64,000 bases of DNA from assembly GCA_001777915.1 (NCBI GenBank), contig MFFN01000004.1, forward strand, positions 867,744 through 931,743, read 5' to 3'. Shown here one piece after another: positions 42,721 to 51,508 of the stretch. A program made the translations under genes and the position numbers. Source of the stretch: Candidatus Edwardsbacteria bacterium RifOxyA12_full_54_48 (lineage in GTDB: Bacteria > Edwardsbacteria > AC1 > EtOH8). Numbering within the stretch: position 1 is the stretch's first letter; each line of letters starts with the position of its first letter. The notes under the pieces are model-generated. The model had not been told where the DNA came from. It worked only from the letters and a program-made list of their open reading frames with translations, and did no database searches.

Positions 42721-43899
42721 ATGATCAGAGAATTAAAGAAGAACATTTACGCCGTCGGGGTGCAGGACTGGGACCGCCGTCTGTTCGACGAACTGATCCC
42801 CCTGCCGCACGGCACCAGCTATAATTCCTACCTGATAAAGGGCAGTCAGAAGACCGCCCTGGTGGACTCGGTGGATCCGGCCAAGTATGATGAACTGCTG
42901 GCCAACCTGGCCGAGCACGATGTCAAGCAGCTGGATTACATTATCTGCAACCATGCCGAGCAGGACCATTCCGGCTCCATCGGGTTCCTGGCGGAAAAGT
43001 ATCCCCAGGCGGTGGTGGTGACCAACCAGAAGTGCCAAGGCTTTCTGATCGACCTGCTGCACATCCCGGAGGGCCGGTTCCAGGTGGTCAGGGACGGGGA
43101 GACGCTATCGCTGGGCGACAAGACAGTTGAGTTCATCCTGGCGCCCTGGGTGCACTGGCCGGAGACCATGTTCAGCTATCTGAGGGAGGACAAGGTCCTC
43201 TTCTCGGGAGACTTTTTGGGCTCACACCTGGCCACCACCGATATCTTCGCCTGCGACGATACGGTGCTGGAGGGCGCCAAACGGTATTATGCCGAGATCA
43301 TGATGCCCTTCCGCCCCTCCATAGTCAAGCACCTGCAGAAGCTGGACAGCATGGATCTGGAACTGATCGCCCCCACCCACGGTCCGGTCTACAAAAAGCC
43401 GTTCCATATCGTGGAGGCCTACAGGGATTGGAGCTCGGAGAATGTCAAAAACGAAGTGGTGATATCCTGGGTCTCGATGCACGGCAGCACCGAGGCCATG
43501 GTCAAGCATCTTACCGAGGCCCTGGTCAAAAAAGGCATCGCCGTCAAACCGTTCAATTTGACCAAGACCGACCTGGGCGAACTGGCCGCCTCGCTGGTGG
43601 ACGCCGCCACGGTCATTCTGGCCACCTCCACCGTCCTGGTGGGGCCGCATCCCCAGGGGCTGTATGCCGCGGCGCTGGTGGGGGCCTTAAGGCCCAAGAC
43701 CAAGTTTCTGGGCATCATCGGATCATACGGCTGGGGCAGCAAGGCGGTGGAGACAATAAAATCACTGCTGACCAACGTCAAGGCCGAACTGCTGGAGCCG
43801 GTCTACATCAAGGGCGCACCGCGTAAAGAGGATTTCGAGGCCTTGGATAAGCTGGCCGAGGCGGTCTTCGAGAAGCATAGATCTTTAGGGCTGTTATAA
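42721..43899 (+). CDS. flavodiiron protein (FprA-type A flavoprotein)
   Basis: The 392-residue protein has an N-terminal metallo-beta-lactamase-like domain with a complete diiron set (His78, Glu80, Asp82 and His83 in HAEQDH; His145 in WVHWPE; Asp164 in FSGDFLG; His220 in PTHGPV) and a C-terminal flavodoxin domain (about 250-385; SWVSMHGSTEAM, STVLVGPHPQG, GIIGSYGWGSKAVE). It reduces oxygen to water or nitric oxide to nitrous oxide, using rubredoxin as donor, and protects anaerobes. It starts directly at 42721, about 115 bases after the rubredoxin gene. Confidence 0.95.
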   Translation: MIRELKKNIYAVGVQDWDRRLFDELIPLPHGTSYNSYLIKGSQKTALVDSVDPAKYDELLANLAEHDVKQLDYIICNHAEQDHSGSIGFLAEKYPQAVVVTNQKCQGFLIDLLHIPEGRFQVVRDGETLSLGDKTVEFILAPWVHWPETMFSYLREDKVLFSGDFLGSHLATTDIFACDDTVLEGAKRYYAEIMMPFRPSIVKHLQKLDSMDLELIAPTHGPVYKKPFHIVEAYRDWSSENVKNEVVISWVSMHGSTEAMVKHLTEALVKKGIAVKPFNLTKTDLGELAASLVDAATVILATSTVLVGPHPQGLYAAALVGALRPKTKFLGIIGSYGWGSKAVETIKSLLTNVKAELLEPVYIKGAPRKEDFEALDKLAEAVFEKHRSLGLL

Positions 43900-44002
43900 G
43901 TGTTTGACTGTCATTGAGACCCGGAGTCTCAGAGAATAAAAATGGTGTCAAGGGGGAAGAAACCCAACCCCTGCAACCTGACCTCACCCGGTCTGCCGAC
44001 CA

Positions 44003-44028
44003 CCCTCTCCAAATTAATTTGGAGAGGG
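44003..44028. repeat. 26-base perfect palindrome
   Basis: CCCTCTCC, AAATTAATTT and GGAGAGGG join to make a perfect palindrome. Similar AT-centred palindromes occur as interspersed repeats in other genomes; no coding frame crosses it. Confidence 0.7.
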
Positions 44029-44105
44029 ATAGCCTGCCCGCCTATAATAGTATCTTGTTAATAGCGGGGGTTAGGTCAAAGCCACGGAAACTTAGAAAAA
44101 ACTTT

Positions 44106-44130
44106 GTGACTTGGTGTCTTGGTGGTTAAA
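44106..44130 (-). repeat. ACCACCAAGACACCAAG-type repeat, minus orientation
   Basis: On the plus strand it contains CTTGGTGTCTTGGTGGTT, the complement of the element at 42616-42641. The two copies lie on either side of the flavodiiron gene in opposite orientation. Confidence 0.6.
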
Positions 44131-44254
44131 AGGGGATCAAAAAAGCCGTGCAACGCCAAATTCCTGGCGGAACTTGAGGAATTAACGCAGTACAACTGAC
44201 GGCGTTTTGTATTTACCGGAGTTGCCCACGAAACACGCGAAAATACAGTTATGA

Positions 44255-44434
44255 AAGATTATTTATGAAGCCATATGTCAGATATATTACTCTTTTACAG
44301 TAAAAAACCATTTCCAGCGTATACTTGTTGGTCTCTCAATAATAATAGTTTTATTGGTATACATACCGATAGGGTTACTGTTAAGGTATCTTTACAAGAA
44401 ATATCTTTGGAAGATAAATAAGAAAATTATTTAG
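44255..44434 (+). pseudogene. open frame with membrane-helix coding but no standard start; possible gene remnant
   Basis: A 59-codon frame closed by TAG at 44432-44434 encodes a basic stretch, a hydrophobic helix ILVGLSIIIVLLVYIPIGLL, then a basic tail RYLYKKYLWKINKKII. It resembles a membrane-protein end. No ATG, GTG or TTG precedes the helix in a sensible place; the frame begins just after a TGA at 44252. The region is AT-rich. It may be a decayed gene or chance. Confidence 0.25.
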
Positions 44435-44440
44435 CAAGCA

Positions 44441-45790
44441 ATGTTCGACTCATTATCAGAAAAACTCACAGGTCTGTTCAAAGATCTCACCGGAAAGGGC
44501 AAACTTTCCGAGGATAATATAAAAGAAGCCTCGCAGAAGGTCAAACGGGCCCTGCTGGAAGCAGATGTCAATTACAAAGTGGTCAAGGATTTCGTTGCGG
44601 CGATAGAAGAAAAGGCCCTGGGGGCCGAGGTGCTTAACAGTATCACTCCCGGCCAGCAGTTCATTAAAATAGTCCACGAACAATTATCCGCCACCCTGGG
44701 CACCAAGAACGAGCCCCTGCGCATGGCCTCCCAGCCGCCCACGGTGGTGATGGTCTGCGGCCTGCAGGGCTCGGGCAAGACCACCACCTGCGCCAAGCTG
44801 GCCAAGAGCCTGCTGCAGCCCGGCCGCCGGGTGATGCTGGCTGCGGCCGATGTCTACCGCCCGGCCGCCATCGAACAGCTGGAGATCCTGGCCAAGCAGG
44901 TGGGCTGCGATTTCTTTAAGAAGGACTCCGCCTACGCTGAAGCTACGGCGGATAAATCCACCGACGTGGTGGACATCTGTAGGTCAGCCCAGCACGAGGC
45001 CGTCAAGCGGCTGGCCGACTGGCTGATCCTGGACACTGCCGGGCGCCTGCATATAGACCAGCCGATGATGGAGGAGCTCAAGGCGGTCCAGGCGGCGGTC
45101 AAGCCCCATGAGGTCCTGTTGGTGGTGGACGGGATGACCGGGCAGGACGCGGTCAATATCGCCTCGCAATTCGGCCAGCAGCTGGAGCTTTCCGGCGTGA
45201 TCATGACCAAGCTGGACGGCGATGCCCGGGGCGGGGCGGCCCTAAGCCTCAGGGCCGTCACCGGAAAGCCCATCAAATATATCGGACTGGGCGAGAAGCT
45301 CAACGCTTTGGAGCCGTTCCATCCCGACCGGATGGCCTCGCGGATCCTGGGCCTGGGCGACGTGGTGGGCCTGGTGGAGAAGGCCCAAAACGTCTTTGAC
45401 CAGAAGCAGGCCGCCAAGATGGAGGAGAAGGTCCGCAAACAGAGCTTCACCCTGGAGGACTTCTCCCAGCAGATGAAACAGATCAAGAAGATGGGCTCCA
45501 TGTCGGAGATAATGGCCATGATCCCCGGGGCGGCCAAACTTCCCCAGAACGCCGAGATCGACGATAAGGCCCTAAGCAGGATCGAGGCCATCATCGGCTC
45601 CATGACCCCGCAGGAGAGGAACCGCCCCCAGATCATCAACGGCAGCCGGCGCAAGCGGATAGCCTCGGGCAGCGGCACCAGCGTCCAGGAGGTCAATCGC
45701 CTGCTGAACCAGTTCGAGATGAGCCAGAAGATGATGAAGCAGATGATGAATTCAAAGGGCCGGGGCTTCAGGATGCCCAAGGGATTTTGA
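44441..45790 (+). CDS. ffh: signal recognition particle protein Ffh
   Basis: The 449-residue protein has an N domain, a GTPase domain (LQGSGKTTTCAKLA, DVYRPAAIEQLEIL, LILDTAGRLHI, TKLDGDARGGAAL) and a methionine-rich M domain at the end (FRMPKGF, MMKQMMNSKGRGF). It binds signal peptides and the SRP RNA. A ten-residue stretch SAYAEATADK interrupts the G domain in frame and corresponds to a near-palindromic repeat at 44927-44952. It opens the classical ffh-rpsP-khpA-rimM-trmD-rplS gene order. The start has no clear ribosome-binding site. Confidence 0.95.
   Translation: MFDSLSEKLTGLFKDLTGKGKLSEDNIKEASQKVKRALLEADVNYKVVKDFVAAIEEKALGAEVLNSITPGQQFIKIVHEQLSATLGTKNEPLRMASQPPTVVMVCGLQGSGKTTTCAKLAKSLLQPGRRVMLAAADVYRPAAIEQLEILAKQVGCDFFKKDSAYAEATADKSTDVVDICRSAQHEAVKRLADWLILDTAGRLHIDQPMMEELKAVQAAVKPHEVLLVVDGMTGQDAVNIASQFGQQLELSGVIMTKLDGDARGGAALSLRAVTGKPIKYIGLGEKLNALEPFHPDRMASRILGLGDVVGLVEKAQNVFDQKQAAKMEEKVRKQSFTLEDFSQQMKQIKKMGSMSEIMAMIPGAAKLPQNAEIDDKALSRIEAIIGSMTPQERNRPQIINGSRRKRIASGSGTSVQEVNRLLNQFEMSQKMMKQMMNSKGRGFRMPKGF
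44927..44952 (+). repeat. 26-base near-palindrome inserted in frame in ffh
   Basis: The element begins TCCGCC and ends GGCGGA, with the inner core GCTGAAGC and bulged TA pairs. It codes for part of SAYAEATADK in a region where Ffh proteins normally run straight from the I-box surroundings into STDPV-like sequence. Confidence 0.65.
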
Positions 45791-45896
45791 CGGCGGTCAT
45801 GCAATAGAAAACAATGGCCATACGATAGTTCAATAAAAGTAAATCAAAATAAATCAATAACAATAATCACTACAACCAAGGGAGGTGTCAAACCAA

Positions 45897-46244
45897 ATGT
45901 CGGTATCAATCAGAATGTCCCGGGGCGGAAGCAACAAATTAGCTGCCTACAGAATCGTGGTGGCAACCACCAGGTCCAAGCTCGACGGTTCCCAGTTGGA
46001 TACTTTGGGATACTATCGGCCGGCCGCCAAGCCGGTGGAAGCCCGGGTGGACCTGGAAAAGGCCCGGGAGTGGATCAAGAAGGGAGCCATTGTCTCCAGC
46101 ACGGCCATGCGGGTGATCAAGCTGGCCGAAAAGCAGGCCGCCAATGACGGAGTGGATCTGAAGAAGGTGATGGTCACTTTTTCGTCAACCAAAACCAAAA
46201 AGACCCACAAGGAACGGTTGGCTGCCAAAAAGAAAAAGGATTGA
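45897..46244 (+). CDS. rpsP: 30S ribosomal protein S16
   Basis: The 115-residue protein reads SVSIRMSRGGSNKLAAYRIVV, DTLGYYRPAAKP and the helix VDLEKAREWIKKGAI, all typical of S16. It helps 16S rRNA 5'-domain assembly. ATG 45897 is chosen because GGGAGG lies about twelve bases upstream; a GTG at 45885 overlaps that site. The tail (about 75-115) is rich in lysine. Followed six bases later by khpA. Confidence 0.96.
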   Translation: MSVSIRMSRGGSNKLAAYRIVVATTRSKLDGSQLDTLGYYRPAAKPVEARVDLEKAREWIKKGAIVSSTAMRVIKLAEKQAANDGVDLKKVMVTFSSTKTKKTHKERLAAKKKKD

Positions 46245-46250
46245 TGAATT

Positions 46251-46484
46251 ATGTTGAAGGATTTAGTGGAATTCCTTTCCAAGTCCCTGGTGGACCAGCC
46301 CGAAAAGGTCAGCGTCAGCGAAGTGACCAAGAACAGCGTCACCGTATATGAACTGAGGGTGGCCAAGGAGGATATCGGAAAGGTGATCGGCAAGAAGGGC
46401 CGGACCGCCCAGTCGCTGAGGACCCTGCTGGCAGCCGCCGGAACCAAGCTGGGCAAGCGGACCTCCCTGGAGATAATCGAGTGA
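46251..46484 (+). CDS. khpA: KH-domain RNA-binding protein KhpA
   Basis: The 77-residue single KH domain has VSEVTKNSVTVYELRV and the nucleic-acid-binding loop GKVIGKKGRTAQSLRTL. KhpA binds RNA, often with KhpB, and affects cell division and translation in some bacteria. Its place between rpsP and rimM is conserved widely. Six bases separate it from rpsP. Confidence 0.92.
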   Translation: MLKDLVEFLSKSLVDQPEKVSVSEVTKNSVTVYELRVAKEDIGKVIGKKGRTAQSLRTLLAAAGTKLGKRTSLEIIE

Positions 46485-46502
46485 CCGGGACGGGCTGCTC
46501 CG

Positions 46503-47051
46503 GTGGCAAAAAAGTGCTGGGATAAAATGATCTCCCAAGACATAAATAGGGACGACCTGGTGGTGGTGGCCACGGTGATAAAAAGCCACGGACTGAAGGG
46601 CCTGTTAAAGGTCAGGGTGGAGACGGACAATCCCAAAAGGTTCCTGCCCGGCGAGTCCCTGCTGCTGGTCCTGGCAAACAGGATCCAGGAAGCGACGGTG
46701 GAGAGTTTTACGCCCCAGAACAAATACGGACTGCTTAAGCTGGCCGAGATATCCAGCATCGAGCAGGCCGATCCCTGGCGGGGGGCGGAGCTGGCCATAC
46801 CGGACTCCCGGCTGGAACCGCTGGAGCCGGGACGTTATTATACTTTTCAGCTGCTGGGGATCAGCGTGATATCCCAGGACAACCAGCAACTGGGGGTGCT
46901 GTCGCGGATCGAGGATATGCCCTCCGGCGACATCTACCTGGTCAAGGGACCGAAGGGGGAATTCTATATCCCGGCTCAGGGCGACATCATCCAGCAGATA
47001 GACCTGGATAAAAAGGTGATGGTCATCAGGGATGCGGAAGGCCTGAGGTGA
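46503..47051 (+). CDS. rimM: ribosome maturation factor RimM
   Basis: The 182-residue protein (174 from ATG 46527) has an N-terminal RimM domain (VVVATVIKSHGLKGLLKV, RVETDNPKRF) and a C-terminal PRC-barrel (GRYYTFQLLGISVI, DIYLVKGPKGEFYIPA). It helps 30S head assembly with S19. Its stop codon overlaps the trmD start. The first GTG at 46503 and the ATG at 46527 are both possible. Confidence 0.93.
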   Translation: MAKKCWDKMISQDINRDDLVVVATVIKSHGLKGLLKVRVETDNPKRFLPGESLLLVLANRIQEATVESFTPQNKYGLLKLAEISSIEQADPWRGAELAIPDSRLEPLEPGRYYTFQLLGISVISQDNQQLGVLSRIEDMPSGDIYLVKGPKGEFYIPAQGDIIQQIDLDKKVMVIRDAEGLR

Positions 47052-47770
47052 AGATAGACGTATTGACCCTGTTTCCCGAGATGTTCCCCCCGGTGCTGGG
47101 ACAGAGCATCATCGGGCAGGCCCAGAAGAGGGGTATCGTAAACTTCAACATCGTCAATATCCGGGATTTCGCCCACGACAAGCACCGGGTCTGCGACGAC
47201 GTTCCCTACGGCGGCGGCCCGGGCATGGTGATGAAGCCGGAGCCGATATTCGAAGCGGTGGAAAAGATAAAGGCCGATCCCGACGCCAAGGTGGTTCTGC
47301 TGTCTCCCCGGGGGAAGGTATTCAATCAGGAGACCGCCCGGCGGCTGGCCGGAGAGGAGCATCTGGTATTTCTTTGCGGGCATTACAAGGACATCGACGA
47401 GAGAAACAGGAGCCTGGTGGACCTGGACATCTCCCTGGGCGACTATATCCTGTCCGGGGGGGAGCCGGCGGCCCTGGTGGTGATAGACGCCATCGTCCGG
47501 CTGCTGCCCGGGGCCATCTCCGACCCGGAGTCGGCCAACTGCGATTCCTTCGAGACCGGGTTGCTGGACCATCCCCATTACACCAGGCCCGAGGAATACC
47601 GGGGGATGAGGGTGCCGGAGGTGCTGCGTTCCGGGAACCATGCCCAGATAAAGCAGTGGCGCAGACAGCAGGCTTTGAAATTGACCCAAAGACACCGGCC
47701 CGATCTTCTGGATAAGGCCGATCTGAGCGACCAGGACGCCGCCTTTTTAAAAGAAGCGAACAATAAATAA
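47048..47770 (+). CDS. trmD: tRNA (guanine-N(1)-)-methyltransferase TrmD
   Basis: The 240-residue SPOUT methyltransferase has [45 protein letters not shown] and, in the knot region, [12 protein letters not shown] and [10 protein letters not shown]. It makes m1G37 in tRNAs and so prevents frameshifting. In Escherichia coli TrmD the motif is CGRYEGIDER; here it is CGHYKD, a shift toward the Bacteroidota-like CGHYKG form, with Asp where Gly is usual. GTG start, overlapping rimM by four bases. Confidence 0.93.
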   Translation: MKIDVLTLFPEMFPPVLGQSIIGQAQKRGIVNFNIVNIRDFAHDKHRVCDDVPYGGGPGMVMKPEPIFEAVEKIKADPDAKVVLLSPRGKVFNQETARRLAGEEHLVFLCGHYKDIDERNRSLVDLDISLGDYILSGGEPAALVVIDAIVRLLPGAISDPESANCDSFETGLLDHPHYTRPEEYRGMRVPEVLRSGNHAQIKQWRRQQALKLTQRHRPDLLDKADLSDQDAAFLKEANNK

Positions 47771-47804
47771 TAAAAAAATAATCAGGAGGTTTAGATCAAC
47801 CATT

Positions 47805-48179
47805 ATGAACAAGCAAGCTGTGATCAAAAGCATAGAGGCCGAGCAGACCAAGAGCGATCTTCAGGAGTTCCGGGCCGGGGACACGGTAAAGGTGCAGGTC
47901 CGGGTCATCGAGGGCGACAAGGAAAGGCTGCAGGCCTTCCAGGGGGTGGTCATCCAGAAGAGGGGCCGGGGAATTGGCGCTTCCTTCACCGTCAGGAAGA
48001 TCTCCGGCGGAGTGGGGGTGGAGAGGATCTTTCCGCTTCATTCTCCCAATATCGCCGCCGTCGATGTGGTCAAGAGGGGCGATGTCCGAAGGGCCAAGCT
48101 GTTCTATCTGCGCAAACTGACCGGCAAGGCCGCCAAGGTGGCCCAGAAGAGGGAGCCCGCAGCTCCGGCGGTAAAATAG
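47805..48179 (+). CDS. rplS: 50S ribosomal protein L19
   Basis: The 124-residue protein contains [50 protein letters not shown] and [16 protein letters not shown], diagnostic of L19, which sits at the 30S-50S interface. An AGGAGG ribosome-binding site lies before the ATG. The preceding trmD and following rnhB match the common gene order. Confidence 0.97.
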   Translation: MNKQAVIKSIEAEQTKSDLQEFRAGDTVKVQVRVIEGDKERLQAFQGVVIQKRGRGIGASFTVRKISGGVGVERIFPLHSPNIAAVDVVKRGDVRRAKLFYLRKLTGKAAKVAQKREPAAPAVK

Positions 48180-48185
48180 CTTCAA

Positions 48186-48833
48186 ATGGCCAGCCGGTCC
48201 GAAGGCAATAAATTATACCTGTTCGACAGTTCATACCGACGGCAGGGTTATAAACTTATCGCCGGAGTGGACGAGGCCGGGCGGGGTCCGCTGGCCGGGC
48301 CGGTGGTGGCCGCCGCAGTGATCCTTAGGGGAAAAGCCGTTCTGCCGGGCATCGACGATTCCAAGAAGCTTAGCCCAAAGCAGCGAGAGATCGCCTTTAA
48401 ACTGGTGCTCGAAAGCTCTCTGGCGGTGGGCGTCGGGATCGTTGCCCCCGAGGAGATCGACCGGATCAATATCCTTCAGGCCTCGCTCAAGGCCATGAAT
48501 TACGCCCTATGTTGTCTTAATCTCAGGCCCGACCTGGTCCTGATCGACGGCAACAGGATCCCCCGGGGATTGCCCAAGGGCCTCAAGCCCCAAGAGGCTA
48601 GGGCGGTCATAGCCGGGGATTCCCTCAGCCTGGCCATCGCCTCGGCATCGATAATCGCCAAATGCCTGCGGGATTCGCTGATGAGGGCCCATCATGGTGA
48701 TTTCCCCGGCTACGGTTTTGACAGGCACAAGGGCTACGGCACCAGATATCACATTGCCGCCCTGAACAGATACGGCCCCTGTGCCATTCACCGCAAAAGT
48801 TTTGAGCCGGTCAAATCTTTATTGGGAGCCTGA
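48186..48833 (+). CDS. rnhB: ribonuclease HII
   Basis: The 215-residue protein has AGVDEAGRGPLAGPVVAAA with the catalytic Asp and Glu, DDSKKLSPKQR, DLVLIDGNRIPRG and AKCLRDSLM, then YGFDRHKGYGT near the end. It nicks RNA-DNA hybrids and excises single ribonucleotides from DNA. It starts six bases after rplS. Confidence 0.95.
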   Translation: MASRSEGNKLYLFDSSYRRQGYKLIAGVDEAGRGPLAGPVVAAAVILRGKAVLPGIDDSKKLSPKQREIAFKLVLESSLAVGVGIVAPEEIDRINILQASLKAMNYALCCLNLRPDLVLIDGNRIPRGLPKGLKPQEARAVIAGDSLSLAIASASIIAKCLRDSLMRAHHGDFPGYGFDRHKGYGTRYHIAALNRYGPCAIHRKSFEPVKSLLGA

Positions 48834-48834
48834 A

Positions 48835-49209
48835 ATGAAAGAGACGCCGTCCGCCGGTAAATGGGGGGAGGAACTGGCAGTCTCTTTTTTGTCGGAAAAG
48901 GGTTATATCATAGATGAGAGAAACTGGCACTCCGGGCGGGACGGAGAGATCGACATAATAGCCCGGGACGGGCCGATCATAGTATTCATAGAGGTCAAGA
49001 CCCGGTTCTCGGAAAAATACGGCCAGCCGGTCCAGGCTGTGGGAATAAGCAAACAGAGGCAGATCGGCCGGCTGGCCAAGAAATACCTGTACCTGAAAGA
49101 CCTTTATGGAAAAGCCGACTGCCGTTTCGACGTGGTGGCCATAAAATTTACCGGTGGGAAAAAGATAATTGAGCACATCGAGGACGCTTTCCGTATCAAT
49201 CCCAGATGA
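48835..49209 (+). CDS. UPF0102 family protein YraN
   Basis: The 124-residue protein has the predicted nuclease-fold pattern GKWGEELAVSFLSEKGY, ERNWHSGRDGEIDIIARD and VFIEVKTRFSEKYG, the restriction-endonuclease-like D...E-x-K core. The in-frame extension upstream overlaps rnhB, so ATG 48835, one base after the rnhB stop, is chosen. Often next to rnhB; the cellular role is poorly known. Confidence 0.93.
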   Translation: MKETPSAGKWGEELAVSFLSEKGYIIDERNWHSGRDGEIDIIARDGPIIVFIEVKTRFSEKYGQPVQAVGISKQRQIGRLAKKYLYLKDLYGKADCRFDVVAIKFTGGKKIIEHIEDAFRINPR

Positions 49210-49218
49210 TTGGTGAAG

Positions 49219-49953
49219 ATGGTAGTTGTAGTCCTTCCGGCTTATAATGCCTCCAGAACGCTGGCCGATACCTACCGGGAGATACCGCTGTCCGTGGTGG
49301 ACAAGGTGATCCTGGTGGATGATGCCAGCAACGACCAGACGGTGTCGGTGGCCCGCGAACTGGGCATCGAGACCCATCTCCACCAGAGCAACCGGGGCTA
49401 CGGCGGCAACCAGAAGACCTGCTATAAAAAGGCCCTGGAGCTGGGGGCCGACATCATCATCATGCTGCACCCCGATTACCAGTACACCCCCAAGCTGATA
49501 CCGGCCATGATCGATCTGATAAGGTCCGGGGAATACGACGTGGTGCTGGGCTCCCGAATACTGGGGGGCAAAGCCATCCAGGGCGGCATGCCCCGCTATA
49601 AGTACTATGCCAACCGGCTGCTGACCATGATCCAGAACATCCTGATGGGACAGAAGCTTTCGGAATACCACACCGGATACCGGGCCTTCAGCCGGGTGGT
49701 GCTGCAGAGGGTAGGTTGGCAATCCAACAGCGATGATTTTGTGTTCGACAATCAGATGCTGTGTCAGATACTGTTCCATGGTTTCCGGGTGGCCGAGGTG
49801 ACCTGCCCCACCAAATATTTCAAGGAGGCCTCCTCGATAAATTTTTTCCGCAGCCTGGGGTACGGCGCAGGATGCCTAAAAACGGCCCTGCTGTACCGCC
49901 TGAATAAATGGAATATCATCCGATCGGATCTATTCAAATGCTGTCAAAACTGA
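49219..49953 (+). CDS. family 2 glycosyltransferase (dolichol-phosphate mannosyltransferase-like)
   Basis: The protein is about 244 residues. It has [49 protein letters not shown] and the metal-site stretch [11 protein letters not shown], which resembles polyprenol-phosphate sugar transferases. A TTG at 49210 and GTG at 49213 are alternative starts. The 3' end overlaps comM by 16 bases. It is probably a membrane-surface enzyme for glycan building; the sugar is unknown. Confidence 0.88.
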   Translation: MVVVVLPAYNASRTLADTYREIPLSVVDKVILVDDASNDQTVSVARELGIETHLHQSNRGYGGNQKTCYKKALELGADIIIMLHPDYQYTPKLIPAMIDLIRSGEYDVVLGSRILGGKAIQGGMPRYKYYANRLLTMIQNILMGQKLSEYHTGYRAFSRVVLQRVGWQSNSDDFVFDNQMLCQILFHGFRVAEVTCPTKYFKEASSINFFRSLGYGAGCLKTALLYRLNKWNIIRSDLFKCCQN

Positions 49954-51476
49954 TATCCTCGGCGGTGCTGGGCATAGACGCCTATCCGGTGGAGATCGAG
50001 ACCGATCTGGGCTCCACCATTCCCGGATTTGCCATGGTGGGCCTGCCGGACAACGCGGTCAAGGAATCCCGGGAACGGGTGGAGAGCGCCATAAAAAATT
50101 CCAGCTTTGTCTTTCCCCTGAAACGGATCACCATCAACCTGGCGCCGGCCGACATTAAAAAAGAGGGATCGGCTTTCGATCTTCCCATCGCCCTGGGGAT
50201 CCTGGCGGCCCACGAGCAGGTGCTGGGCGACGACTTCGACAAGATCGCCATACTGGGCGAGCTATCCCTGGACGGCAGTCTGCGGCCGGTGCGGGGCAGC
50301 CTGCCGATAGCGGCGGCCATGAGGGATGCCGGGTTCAAGGGGCTGATGCTGCCGGCCGCAAATGCCCAGGAGGCCGCCATCGTGGAGGGGATAGAGATCT
50401 ATCCGGTTAACACCCTGAAGCAGGCGGTGGCTTTCTTCAATAAAGAGACCGTGATAGAGGCCCACCGGGTCGACCTGGACAGGATCTTCAGCGACAGCGC
50501 AGTTTACCCGGTGGACTTCTCCGATGTCAAGGGCCAGGCCCATGTCAAGAGGGCCCTGGAGGTGGCGGCCGCCGGCGGCCACAATATCCTGATGATCGGA
50601 CCGCCGGGGTCCGGCAAGACCATGCTGGCCAGGAGGCTTCCCACCATTCTGCCCAGGATGTCCCTGGCTGAAGCCCTGGAGACCACCAAGATCCACAGCG
50701 TGGCCGGCCTGCTGCCGGTCAATTCGGCCCTGGTGGCCACCAGGCCTTTCCGGACCCCGCACCACACCATCAGCGACGCCGGACTGATCGGCGGGGGCGC
50801 CCATCCCCGGCCGGGCGAGGTCTCCCTGGCCCATCACGGGGTGCTGTTCCTGGACGAGCTGCCGGAGTTCAACAAGAACGTGCTGGAGGTGATGCGCCAG
50901 CCGCTGGAGGACGGGAAGGTGACCATATCGCGGGCGGCCATGTCCCTGACCTTTCCGGCCTGGTTCATGCTGGCCGCCGCCATGAATCCCTGTCCCTGCG
51001 GGTATTACACCGACCCCAACCACGAGTGCAACTGCAGCCCCCAGAGCATTCAAAAATACATGTCCAAGGTCTCCGGCCCGCTGCTGGACAGGATAGACAT
51101 CCATATAGAAGTGCCGGCCCTCAAGTACCAGGAGCTGACCCAAAAAGAACCCGGGGAATGCTCCGGGGCCATTCAATCCAGGGTCGACCAGGCCCGGGAC
51201 GTACAGCTTAAAAGGTTTCAGGGCCGGAAGAACATCTTCTGCAACGCCCATATGCAGTCAAAAGATATCCGTAAATTCTGCACCATCGATGAATCCAGCG
51301 ATGAAATGCTGCGCAATGCCATCAACAAATTCGGCCTGTCGGCCAGGGCCTACGACCGGATACTCAAGGTGTCGCGCACCATTGCCGATCTGGACGGGTC
51401 GGAAAACATCTCCCAGGCCCAGATAGCCGAGGCCATACAATACCGCAGCCTGGACCGGAACGTGTGGGGCCAGTGA
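49938..51476 (+). CDS. comM: YifB/ComM-family Mg-chelatase-like ATPase
   Basis: The 512-residue AAA+ protein has an N-terminal S5-like ChlI domain (about 1-165; [31 protein letters not shown]). The Walker A motif is GPPGSGKT (about 221-228). Further on are [14 protein letters not shown] and the zinc-like cysteine group [11 protein letters not shown] followed by ECNC. ComM forms hexameric rings that aid branch migration during natural transformation. It overlaps the glycosyltransferase gene and is followed by bamD 32 bases later. Confidence 0.93.
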   Translation: MLSKLISSAVLGIDAYPVEIETDLGSTIPGFAMVGLPDNAVKESRERVESAIKNSSFVFPLKRITINLAPADIKKEGSAFDLPIALGILAAHEQVLGDDFDKIAILGELSLDGSLRPVRGSLPIAAAMRDAGFKGLMLPAANAQEAAIVEGIEIYPVNTLKQAVAFFNKETVIEAHRVDLDRIFSDSAVYPVDFSDVKGQAHVKRALEVAAAGGHNILMIGPPGSGKTMLARRLPTILPRMSLAEALETTKIHSVAGLLPVNSALVATRPFRTPHHTISDAGLIGGGAHPRPGEVSLAHHGVLFLDELPEFNKNVLEVMRQPLEDGKVTISRAAMSLTFPAWFMLAAAMNPCPCGYYTDPNHECNCSPQSIQKYMSKVSGPLLDRIDIHIEVPALKYQELTQKEPGECSGAIQSRVDQARDVQLKRFQGRKNIFCNAHMQSKDIRKFCTIDESSDEMLRNAINKFGLSARAYDRILKVSRTIADLDGSENISQAQIAEAIQYRSLDRNVWGQ

Positions 51477-51508
51477 AATATTCAATCTCACAATACAAGG
51501 AGCAGTAA

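Larger units (their letters stand above)
43900..44440. other. 541-base AT-rich, repeat-bearing gap before ffh
   Basis: No confident gene lies here. The gap holds a weak hairpin TGAGAC/GTCTCA at 43915-43931, a 26-base perfect palindrome at 44003-44028, an inverted pair around GGGGGTTAGGTC (about 44060-44075), and a repeat copy at 44106-44130. The last 200 bases are much poorer in G and C than the neighbours and contain an open frame listed separately. I see no SRP RNA. Confidence 0.7.

Noticed and set aside
43900-44440. SRP RNA next to ffh
   Set aside because: No GGAAG / GCAG-type SRP domain IV hairpin was found in the gap on either strand.
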